Of a DNA stretch of 64,000 nt, positions 24,901 to 36,900 are shown piece by piece. Position 1 is the first letter of the stretch. Each line of letters opens with the position of its first letter. The position numbers were made by a program, and so were the translations under genes. The DNA comes from Lycocorax pyrrhopterus obiensis. Its lineage: Eukaryota > Chordata > Aves > Passeriformes > Paradisaeidae. The notes beneath the pieces were generated by a model, which saw only the letters and a list, made by a program, of their open reading frames with translations, searched no databases and was not told the origin of the DNA. The stretch covers positions 60,957,475 through 61,021,474 of the forward strand of contig JACSVZ010000007.1 in the NCBI GenBank assembly GCA_014706295.1. Direction: 5' to 3'.

Positions 24901-27900
24901 TTTACCTGTTCATTTGTCAGAGCCTGCAACTTCTGTACTTCTGATTTCAGGGAGAGGTTCATATTCTGTAAGACCTGAAGGAAGGAAAAAAAGAAACGTA
25001 TTTTCAGTTCATACACAGAGAGTATTTCACTCTCCAGGGTGACATTTCAGGGTATTTTCTGATGGAAAATCCTCAAGTTTTCTTATCAACAGCTTTCCCC
25101 GCATCTAGTATTGGCCTTGCCTAGAAGAGCAGATCTGTACCTGAAAAGGCTGTTTCTACACCCAAAGACAGCAGCCTTGGGGGCTTCATTTTGTACATGC
25201 AGCCAGCAAGCTGGATCAGCTGGCCCATGCTTTTGTTATACCTTGAGCTCTTCCTCCTTGCTGGTTAAGTTGGCACGTTCATTGCCTAATGAGTCCTCCA
25301 TCTGCTTTATCTGTTTGTCCTTCTCTGCAATCCTGCACAAGGGAGAAACAGGGACAGATCAGTACAAAAGACTCTGGTGGATGGAAGTGGTGCAGGAAGC
25401 ATCAAGCTAAACCCAAAATACACCCTGGCCCTTTAGTCCAGCTCCTACTCCAAATCCTGCTGACTGTACTCTTTGGGTCCAAAAGCTTTTCCATTTTAAA
25501 TGCTGTCTGCTTGCCAAAACATTTATGAGACATTCCCTAGTTCTGAAACACAACTACCACCCCATCTCCCAGAGGGAGAAACCTCCTGGCACAGCCCCAC
25601 GGCCCAAATAATCACAATTCTCACGGTCACGCACATTCCCGCGCGCTGCACTGACCCTGCACACAGGCAGGGGTAAACAGCTGAGGAGATGCTGCTTTCT
25701 CTGGAGCTCAGAGCTACAGCAGACTCCAAAACTGAGGCCAGACATGGAAGGGAAATCCGTAGGAAGCGGTTTCCCAGCTCCCATGATCTCATGAGAAGTT
25801 GAAAGCACTGACAGCAGCATTTCCTTCACCAGTCCCTCCCACACGCTCTGCATGTGAGTGGAGGGAAGGGGGCAGGCACTGAAAGCTGCTAACACCTCCC
25901 AAATCCCAGAGGAAATGGATGCTCACACTTTGTGAAGTTCTTCTGCCAGGACTGAAGCCGAGGTCTGCAGGAGGGAAAAAAAAAAATAAAAACAAATAAC
26001 TGGAAGTAAAGCAAGTCAAAGAATCCTCATCTACACTGAGCCAGGAGTAGCATTTGTCTGCTTATTGGAAACTGGCACGGGATGCTTCCAACTATTTCCT
26101 GGCTAAGGAACACTGAAGGAATACCAATGGCCCTTCCCCTCTGGCCTAATGCAATATGAAGGGGAAAAAGACCCCTATTATTTATCCTTCACTAGATTCA
26201 AACAGGCCACGGGGTTCACCAGCACTTCCCTCCCAGGAAATAAGTGTTGTATGGGACATTCTGCTGATAAACCACTCAAATTAAAAAACAAAAAAAAGGA
26301 AAACCCTGCACAGTGTATCAGTTGTGTTGGGAACAGAAGCAGCACCATAAAACCAGCAAGGGGCATTTTTCCCTCTGGAAAAAGCCTGTCCCTGTGCTGT
26401 CACACACAACAGGACAAGCAAGACCCATCACACTGGTCATGAAGGCCTCAAGGGATCTCTGCAGACTGTGACAGAACTTCCATGTTCACAATTCCAGTCC
26501 CTCTTAATAACTAAAAGAGTTTCATCACCCCTGACACCCAGAGCAGGATCCAGCCCCAACTCACTTCTCCAAAGTGTCATTTTCACACCCACTGTCCATG
26601 GTGGAAAAACTTCCCTGAATTTCCATGGCCAGTTGGAGCTACCTGGGGAAAGCACACACCTTCAACACCCTCCTGGTGTAACTCAGAGCTAAAAAGTAAA
26701 ATTTCCCTAGGAATTTATTTCCAAAGCCCTTAAAGGACTGGGATGAGAGGAGCAGGCCATGAAGATGCTGTAAATCTAGAGTGGCTTTTCCCTCACTACT
26801 CTCCCCACCCAATGGGTTAAAGCACTTCAAGCAAAGCCAGATTTTCAGCCTGATGTCGAATTTAATCAAATTGCATCAAGCACATCCATGATTAAAAAAG
26901 ACAGCACCCACACTTGTGTCCCCAAAGCCTTTCTGAGCTGATTTCTGTGACCCTCCTCTACATGGAAGCAACTCCAGTGATCCTAAGGCTTTAGACAGTG
27001 TTTACAACAGAAATAATGTCTCAAAACAACAAGTCAAACTAAAATTTTAAAGATTAAAATAACTGAGAAAGGCATTGTGCAGGTTTGGTGGGGTTTTGGT
27101 GTGATTTTTTTTTTTTCTTCTGCACAGAAATCAGCACTAAAATGAACAGACACCTTCATACAGGAGCTACCACAAGGGGAAAAGCACAATCAGGTGGTTC
27201 ACAGGAGGACTGCAGAAAGACCAAAAGAACCACAAGACAGAATTGTAGACATGCAAAGTTACAGAAAAAAAAAAAACAGTGGAAAAGGTACTATACCCTT
27301 TAGTTATAAATGAAAGCCACTATGGGAGAAAATAAGTGGATTTTCCCCAAAAAAAAGAAAGAAGCCTAAAGTTTTAAAACAGTTTAAGAAACATTAGAAA
27401 AGAGGATGCTAACAATTCTCTGCTTTCAGCATCACATCTCATACCCAGCTACAAAAAGTCTTACTTTTAATGAAAGTTCACAAGTCAAGACTACAAAAGA
27501 AAGTCTGAGAACATGCTGTACCTGGGCTGCCATTTGTGAATGAAACTTCTGAAGCTGAGCATTCAAAGCATCATTCTGCTCTATCAGCTCCTTGTAAGAG
27601 AGCAGAGAAAGAAAAGCAGGCTGAGATCTGCAGCTACTCGACCTCTGCTAGGATTAGCTTTTAGCCATGATTATGTTAGTAAGAACAGTTCAGCATTTAC
27701 ATGTCAGACTCTTCACAAAAGATGCTGGCTTTTTCTCCCCACTACAACCAACCAGTTAGAGTGGAAGCACCAGAACCTGTTCTGTATCAAGGAAAAGCAT
27801 TCCCAGCTCCACCATAATCCATTTGGTTTCCCTGAAGCCCTCAAGAGTTAAGTTCACCCTGCCTCTCACCACCTGATGCCAGGAGGAGGGAGATGACACA

Positions 27901-30900
27901 AACATCAAAGGTTCATGGCTGCTCTCCCAGGGTGTTCCCCAGACCGTGGATCATTTCACAGCTTGGGAAATGGGGTCAGCACCTTTTCCTGACTTGCCCC
28001 AAGTGCTTCTCAGGTGTGAGGAGGCCCCACACCTCCTCACAGCACCGCACACAAGGTGTCACTTCACACGCAGAGCTGTCTCATCCTTTATTCAGTGGGA
28101 AAGCTTTACTAAAGCAGCATTTCAGGGATATTTCTGTGTTTCCACAGACACAAAGTGAGAGGAAAAACCCCAAACCCTTAAAACACTTGAGCAATACTAC
28201 CTGCACCTGCATTTGCATGGAGTCCTCCTCAGAAGCTCTCTTTTGCTCAGCCTCCAATAACTGCAGCATCCTCTGCTCCAGCTGCTGTTTTGACACCATT
28301 GTATCAGTAAGTTTACTGTGCAAGCTCTGGATTTCATTGTCTTTGGCCACAAGCTTATTCTGCACATCTGTAGCAGAAACGTCAGGATTTGAATTCAGAA
28401 GTCAATATTTAACTTTGGGGGAAATCATTTTCACTGTAAACAGGGAGGCTGATTAGGAGCCTCACTCCAACAAGCCAAGGTTCAGCTCCCCCATCAGCAT
28501 TCAGACGTCCTGGGATCCCAACACACATTCTCCCCAGGGTGCTGAAGCAGGGCTGACTCCACCTAAGCTTTATTTAAGACATTTACTCTAAAATGCCCTT
28601 TTTTTTAACAAATGGCAACAGCCAGTTCACTGCAGTGAGCATTATTTGGCAATTCTGTGATACATGCCTTGCTGTGCTGCTTCGTGTTCTGCTGTTCTTT
28701 TCCTGAGATAAGCCTGGATTTCTTCCCATCTTCTCTCTGCTTCCTGCTGCTGGACCTTCACATTGAAGAAAGAGTTGGTGAAAAGAAGTCTAACCTTTAA
28801 TTCCTTTTTGAAGCATTCAGAGTGCTTCTCCTCAGTGCTATTCCCAAAACATATGGCAATGAAGCGAAATTGTTTCTTGTTTCCATTAGGGCACATCTGA
28901 GACAGAGTGCTCTGTAATCCTCCTCCTAGACTAGTTTAGCCTATTAATTTGAAAGGCAAATTGTGAACAGGATTTCATTATAGGCTCTTAACAGAATGGT
29001 TTCTGTAATATGAAAATGTAGCATCTTTGCCCTGATAGTTCAGAATTAACACCAGAAGCCAGACCAACCAAGCATCACATAAATCTGCATCCAGTAATTA
29101 AAACATCTCAACTCTAGATACCAATTCTGCACCTGCCAGGGCAAAAGGCAGGGAGAACTTCTGGTATGCAAGATTTAATTCCAAATATTAAAGAAATAAT
29201 GAGCTCTGGATTGGCATTCTCACCTGAAAACACTTTCTCTTCTAAAAATAAAAAAAGGCAAAAGAGTTTTTCTTCCAACGAAATTGAAAGAGATTCATCC
29301 AGAAGCCAGTCCACTTCCATTTTAACTCTTTAAAAAGTATATTTATTTTAAAAATTAAGCATACAGTTAAGCAAAAGCACATAGCTTCAAATAAAAACCA
29401 CACAAGGACAATGCCATCTGGATGAATGGCTCCGAAGTATCAACTCTTGTTGGAACTGTACTCTCACAGAAAGCAAAGTAAAAAGCTAAACTGGTGATGT
29501 TGAACAGATATTTACCTGGAAGGTAAGTTTCACTTCACAGGGAGGTCTGTAATCACTCAAAACCCAGTGCACTGAATAAAAACATTAAATAAACCCCTAG
29601 GCTGGGCTCAGCCCATCTGAAACAAGCAGCTAAAGCAATTCCCACACGCCTCGCGTCCCGGCTCGGATAAAATCCTGAGCACAACCTGAAAAAACCCAGA
29701 GAAAACCCCAGGCACCTTCAGCTGAGCCACTGCCTGCTCTGCATTCTTCTTCTGGAGCTCCTCTTGCTGCAGTTTGCTGCTCTTCTCCCCCAGCTCGTTC
29801 ATCAGCCTCGCGTAGTCCTGGCGCAGCTTGTTCAGCTCGGCCGACTGCCTGAAAGCAAACATTTCCACAGGGCTTTTCCACAACGAGCAAAGGCTACAAC
29901 AGCACCTACTCAAATGTCAACACCAAGTCCTGTATTTGCAACCAAAGGGCTGTACAGGGTGGGTTTGGGGTGTTCCCCCCCGCTCCTAAAACTGTTTCAT
30001 CTTAGGAAAGGGATGAGAGTCAGGTACTCCCGGCCACAGCAGCAGAACACATCACTCCTGGCCATCAGCACAACTCAGTAGCTACAAGCCAGGGTCAGAC
30101 ACAAAAGGTCAGCAATAAGCCACAAGCATCAGTTCCTTGAAGAGGTTTGCAAGCTGACTGGCACGATTTGGGCAGGCTGATGTAAACTAAAGAGACTCAG
30201 CACAAGGAAAGGTCTCGCACTGAAATTCACATTCGTTTCCTCTTCCCATAAAGGATTATCGATCTCACGCTTGCTCAGGACTATTCCTCCTGGACTACTA
30301 ACTGCAGACATTTCTTCAGACTATTTGTTGCCTCCTGGTCTTGACCTGACTATTAACTTATGGAGGTATCTGATGCACTTTCTCAGCAGGGAGAGAAGAT
30401 GTATTTGTTCAGCCCGAGGGAAGAATTTTAAGAGGCTCCCCTTTGTGCTTAAGCAAGTAAAAAGCATTTCATTTTTTATCTCAAGTTTGCTTGAATTAAG
30501 GCCTTCTCAGGGTAACTGTCTAAGAGATAACGATGCTTCATTTAAATGAACAGGATCCCTAAAACCAGGGTTCCACACCCTTCTCTGAGCACTTGACATT
30601 CCAGACTGCAACAGTAACAAATATCTGACAACAAATATCAAATATCGTGTCAGTTTTGTCTTCTACACACCTTACCAGGGTGCTCAGCTTTTACCACAAT
30701 GGACAAAAGGAGCAGCTCAGGGGCAGCCCAAGTTATAACTCAAAAAAGACAAAACTTGGAGATACCTTTTTTGTTGCTCCAAACATTTACACCACCAGCA
30801 GATAAATCCAAGTGCCACCCCAGCAGTACCAGTAAGTGCAGGGTATTGATACTGATCTCTAAGTTTAGAGCTGCTGTTCTCCCAAGAGGTCACAATCAGC

Positions 30901-33900
30901 ACCTCTCCTAAAGCCCCAGGGGAAGGATACACACCCTGCCAAAAACAATAACTGTGCCTGAGCACTGCTGCACTTTTCTCTCAAAGCCTCAGCACCACGG
31001 CCTAAAAGCTCAGGCTTCAAGCTGAAAAAAGGTAATTATTTGTTCTGAAAGCCCTGGCTCAGTGCAAACACCACCAGCTACCTGTCCAGCCCAAAACATT
31101 TGTGTTCCCAGCTTAACCACTAATTCAGAGACAGCCAAGGACGTGGAAACAAAAGGAGAAGCCAAAACAACTCTTCAGAGGAGACTCAAAAACACACAGA
31201 GTTCTGAGTAGCTGCCAACATACTTGCTCTCCATTTGATTGGTGGAAGTACTGACAGCATCTCTCAGGATACCATTTTCCTGCTTCAGGTGGCTTATTTC
31301 TGCCTCCATCTGCTCACGGAGTTGCTGGAACTGATGGGGAAACAAAGATCAATTCCATAAAAGATTAAGCTAAGGAGCAATAAAAACAAAAAAACCACCA
31401 GCTTGTAGCAGTAGGTAAGATACCACAATAGTTTCAGTAAATAAAACTGAGTGGATTTTTTGGGATGAGGGGGAGCTTTGCTCCTTCCTCACACACCACC
31501 TCTTAAATTAAACTGTGCTACTGAGACCCTCATGCTCAAACCAAAGCACAGGTTTCTTTTTGTATCACTGCATCAACCTGTTTATCAAGGCAACCTTTTT
31601 TATTGTTTAAAAGACTACCTAAGTGTTACTCAGAATACCAATTGCTCAGCCACACAGCTTGAGATATTTATCAATAACTGGGTATCAATATGTTATTTTT
31701 CCAAAGGGAAATAAAACAAACGTGCTGTGAATTATCATTAGAAGTTTACAAAGCCTTTAAACAAAGCAGAAAAAGTAACAAATAACTAACAATACACAGA
31801 TTAGAGCATGCAAACTGCAAAAGGCTAGTCCTCGTCTAATATTCTGATTTTCAGCGAGGTTCCAAACCGAGGCAGAAAGAAGCCCTGATAACCACCCAAG
31901 GTTCAGAATAGTGGGAACAAAATCAAAAGACGGGATTCAAAGGGAAAAAAATGGACTCTGCATATGCAGACAACAGCAGAGCTGGTCTTGGAGCCCAAAA
32001 GTCTGCTCTGAAAATCCTCAGGCACACACAACACTCTTCCTTTATCAGTGCCAGTTTGTAGGTATGGCTGACACTGTTCCAAGATACCATTCATCAAGTG
32101 GCTGATTCATCAATGAGCATTTCTTACATAAAAACATCCAAATAAATGTTTGTGTAACAACCACAGCAGCAGGGAGCAGTCCCTTGTAGGGCAGCCACCG
32201 CCAGCTCTGCACCAACAAACGTAACAAGCTGGGCCTTGGACATTTATTGGGGGGTTCTTTTCCTTGCCTATTTTGTTTTTTAATGCCAACAAGAGAAGCA
32301 GGGACACAAACCCCACACAACTGGAAGCTGTGACCATTTTCAGCTCCTCTGCCATGCTGCAGCACATCAGCAGAGGGAGCAGGACCGGAGCACTGGATCT
32401 TTTGTATTTCCTTTCGCCAGCTCAGCCAGGCACAGCAGCACTTGCTAAAGCCTCCCAGGTGTGCCCAGGTCTCCTTCCCCCTCCCCAGCCAGCAGCAAGA
32501 CCCTCTTATTATCCAGTTATTTACACAAGTTCCAAGGAAGTTTCCTCTGCTCCTAAACTGCAGAGATGCTACTCTCCAAAGTGCCAAGACAGAAGGTACA
32601 ACATGAAAGTTGGGAAGTTCACATGTTGGGCTCGATGTTGTGACATCCATACAGAAAAAAACCTACTAGAATGAAATCTAAGCAGCTAAATCAGTATAAG
32701 AAGGGCCATTTTCCATAGAAAAATCTAAGTTAAACTTTTTAATCTGATGAAACAAACCCTTCTAAGGTCACTCCATAAAGCAACAACAACAGAAAGTAAC
32801 AAGAGTCTTAAAAAAATACAAGTGTCTGCTCTTCAAATATTTCCAGCAAAGCACTCCCCCAGGCAATGATATTTCATGTGTATTATGCTACGCTGTCACT
32901 CTGTACTATAATCCTAAAGACATTTATCTGCTGGTAAATGATCATCAGCATTAGTGGCTCCCTTAAGCTGAGTATTTCAATTAGATTTTACACTTTAATT
33001 GAATAACATTTCAGCAGAACACCAGGAAGGGAAAGTAACTAGATCAGGGACCGGCTGCCTGGCCAGCACTGGGCTTTACACACCACAAAAGTCACCTGTG
33101 AGAAGTCCCTGTCTTTCTTTTAAGTCAGGAAACTGCCATGAAGTTTTGCAGTGATTTCTCAGCCTTTACCTTCATCTTCATCTGCTGAGACTCCTGGTAG
33201 CTGACGTGGATTTTGCTCTGGAAGGTGCCGTGTTCCTTCTCCAGCGCGTTGATGCGCTCTCGCATCTTGGCCGTGAGCAAACCGTTCCTCTCCTTCTCTG
33301 CAACCAGCTCCTTGGGTGGGAAGTGACAGGAAAAGGGAAACAAGTCATCCACTGCTCCTTTCTAAAGGCTAAGAATCTTTAAGATAACTAAAAATACGGC
33401 AAGTGTGCATCAAAACCAAAGTCAGCATCAAATCTTCACTCAGCAAATTTACAGCATCAGACCAAACTTCCAAAACTTTATGCTGATCCTAAATCACCAT
33501 AAATCTCACATTTATTAAAAGGTTTACCAATTTAAACACTGATCTTCTGTTGTCTCAGAGGAGATGGGAGTCTTTTCTATCGAGTCTGGCCAAATCACAG
33601 AGTTCTAACAACTAAAACCACAGGTATCACAGACAGCAGAATTTAGATTTTCATCCCAAGTTTAGCAAAATGGAAGAACATAGGCAAAGCACCATGGCAA
33701 AACAGAGCACTTTAGAGCAAAATAATTGCTTTGTAGCAGGCTGCAAAGCCAACAGCTTTGCCACAGGAGGAGATGGGCTATTAGTGCACTACAAAGGCCA
33801 GAGAAGCCCTGAATCCCACCAGCATGATGCCATATTATAGCTTTCAGATGAAAATACACATTGCTTTTTAATCTTTTATTAGCCAGTAATTCAACCCAGA

Positions 33901-36900
33901 CACCTGAGAAATCCACAGAGCTGCTCCTCTGCAATATAAATGCACTTGCTGTAGTAAGCAAAAACATTAAGTGCAGCTTTCAGCAGCTCCCATCACACAA
34001 ATAGGAATTTGTACCACCCGAGCTTCAGGTGCTTCCAGCCACACAGCTCCTAACAGTGCCAGGGAGCCCTGACATAATTTAAGTGCTCTAAATTATTAGC
34101 CTGAATACCCTCCATCTCTTCAGAGCAATTACAGTTTTTTTCACCTTTTAGTTTAAATAAGAGCTATTCCATCTTGTAGATCAAACTCAGTTTCAAGCCA
34201 CTTCTGCAAATACAATATAGACGGCTTGGCAGCACAAATCTTTTTCCATGCTATTTTTAATTAAGATGCATCTAAAAGAAGGGCGCCAGGACACTCTGCA
34301 GCTTCCTCTATCCCTACACCAATCCCACTATTCACCTGCAGTCCTCAGTAACCCAGCTACCCTGTCAGGGCAGAACCAGAGATCCTGGGAAGATTGACTT
34401 TTCCCGAGTTTGTGTTTTGCCAAATACCTCTGAGTCTTGAGGTACTCAGCTCTTGCTCTCATTTATCCTCTCCAGTTATTATCTTTATCAAGATCCTTGC
34501 AGGAATAGCTCTGCACCTTAAAGCACCTTTAGCTTTTGACAGTGCTTTCAAGGGAAATACATTAATTGGAAGATAAGAGCTTTTATCAGGCAAGCTGAGC
34601 TTTATCCCTTGTTTATCCTGATACTTCAGCACTGCAGCAACTTTGCTGTTATCCATTTTCTCCCAGCTTTTCCCTTCCCCAATCCAGATGGGAAAAACCC
34701 CCGATGACTCCTACCTCTCTGCAGATCCTGCCTCACCTTCACAAGCACCACTTGTCAGATGTTTTTTCCCCAACCACATCTGCATTTCCCACACTCAGAT
34801 TCCTTCATCCATTCCCTCTGCTTCTTCAGCAGCAGATCCCTCTTCTCCAATTCGATTCTGTAGTCCTGAGGCAGTTTCTTTCTTCCCTCCAAACACATCA
34901 CAAGCTCCTTCTCCCTAAGGTTACACATTGACTGTCCCAAAGCTCTTGATCCCACCTGCGAACACACACCTACCTGTGCCCTGCCAGGAGCTCACACAAT
35001 ACCCACTCCCTTCTTCCCTTCCCATCTCCCAAGGCTCCCAACTCCTGCATCCTCTGGCCACTCTGCTCCCACCTTTGGCCAACCAGCTTTCTGTGCCCAA
35101 GTTTTGTCCCACAGTTCCTGAGTCTAATGCTCATGTGCTTCCAAACCAGCCAAAACACACAAATCCTTCTCCTAAGACTCTGAAATTCAGTCCATATCTG
35201 CCTCACTATTTGTTCTACTTTAACTGTTTTCCTCTGAAACCTTCACAAAAAAATAAATTTTCACAAACTAGTTTTGACAGTGATGCATCAGCATCCCTCT
35301 AAGTCCAAAGCAATCAGAGCTGCACCTCCAGGGGCTAAGCAGGCAGTCTGCACTTTCTGTACCTTCCTTCTTGAAGAAAACTGATGATTGTTGTGCCTAG
35401 AAGCACACAAGCACGTGAATGCTACAATAAGGACCAAATTAAAACTGCAGCGCAGGAAAGACATTTAATATTTGCATCCATGAAACAGTCTCACAGTGGT
35501 GAAGGAAGTCCTTTTAAAGTAACCATCTGAAAAGAAAAACAGGCTCAGCTTACAAGTCTCAGTAAATGAACTCTCTGGAAAAACTGCTGGAAAACACCTG
35601 TGCATAAACACATTGTAAAACCAAACGTAGTGTCTTGGTAAGCCTTTGCAGTATAAATATTCCACCTTTTGACTTCTAATATGCTCAGTAAACCAGCATT
35701 TGCTGGCTGCTAGTCCTACAAACCCCTTCTCCTCTCTATACCCATGAACCCCTCAATGTTTACCTGGGAGAGCTGCTTGCACTGCTCCTTTGCAACAGCT
35801 GCCTCCTCCTTCATCGCTGCGAGCATCTTCTCCTTGTCCTGGAGCTGGTGCAGAGCTGCAGCTGTCTCAGCCTTGCTGGCCTGCAGCAGGATGACATAAA
35901 AATAACCACAAATAGTGGCACAGCACACTAAAAGGCAGCAAAGCAAACCTGAGAGGAGGAAACACCCCCTCCTGCCCCCAGATTTTCCATCCGCACGGCA
36001 CGCGTGGCACCACCCGGTTCTGCCACTAATGGATCCCGTTTCACCAGGCAAGGAAATGCATTTTCAAACCATGGAGACCAATTAAGAGGATAAATGGGCT
36101 CTTAAGGTGCTCCCCATTGCAAAAGAGCTGCTGTGGTGGCAGTGGGGAAAATAAAGAACAGCCATTAAGAGAAATAATGGGAAAAGATGCAGAGACGCTG
36201 AATCAGTCAACAATTGCGGTTGGAAGGACTTCCAAGATCACCTGATCCAGCCCATGCTCAAAGCAGGTATAATCCAAGAACTGTAACTGCTTGAAATATC
36301 TCACCACAAAGGGAAAAGGAAACACTGATCTGGTGTCTCCTTCCACTTCCCAGGAGAGCCTCCAGCTCATGTAATTACATTTCTGCTGGCACACTGACAC
36401 ACAAACTTTCACAGATACTCCAGGGAATAGACCTGGAGGAACAATCCTCTTGGTCCTGCCACTTGCATACTGGTCCTACAAATTAAATCAATGTAATAAG
36501 GAGCACAACTTCTATGTGTTTGTGCTCAGATTTGACTCAGGGAAGTGTGATGGTTGCCCAGAGGGATTGTGCAGTCTCAGTCCTTGAAGGTTTCAAGCCA
36601 GGCTGGATAAAGCCCTGAGCAACCAGTGCTGACCTCAGAGCTGGTGCAGCTTTGAGGAGGAGGTTGGACTACCTGGACTTCACTCAGTGAAGTCTGGTAA
36701 CTGAAGAAGCAAAAAGTGTCAGACCCACAAATGCACTCTGGATTTGTTTGGGAATTCTCCTTTAGTGGTAATGTGCACGCCTGCAGTACTAACACACTGT
36801 CAGTGACTTGCATGAGCTACAGAGAGAACACCCTTCACACTTCCACCTACAGAAATCTACATTTTTTGGTTGTGTACAAACCCAGGAACTCATTTTCATC

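Noticed and set aside
25927..25928. Upstream GT as the donor of exon 12 (exon of 36 nt)
   Set aside because: It would leave exon 13 out of frame; the downstream GTGAGC restores Val-Ile-Ala-Glu-Lys as in the family.
27893..28456. 187-codon plus-strand ORF
   Set aside because: It is largely the antisense shadow of KTN1 exon 10 and flanking intron.
28662..28663. Conventional GT donor for exon 9
   Set aside because: Joining there gives Ile-Cys-Ala-Glu-stop in exon 10; only the GC donor yields the kinectin frame.
32045..32650. 201-codon minus-strand ORF, the longest uninterrupted frame outside exon 1
   Set aside because: It lies in the intron between exons 6 and 7, has no recognisable domain or splice relation to KTN1, and its composition is that of non-coding DNA.
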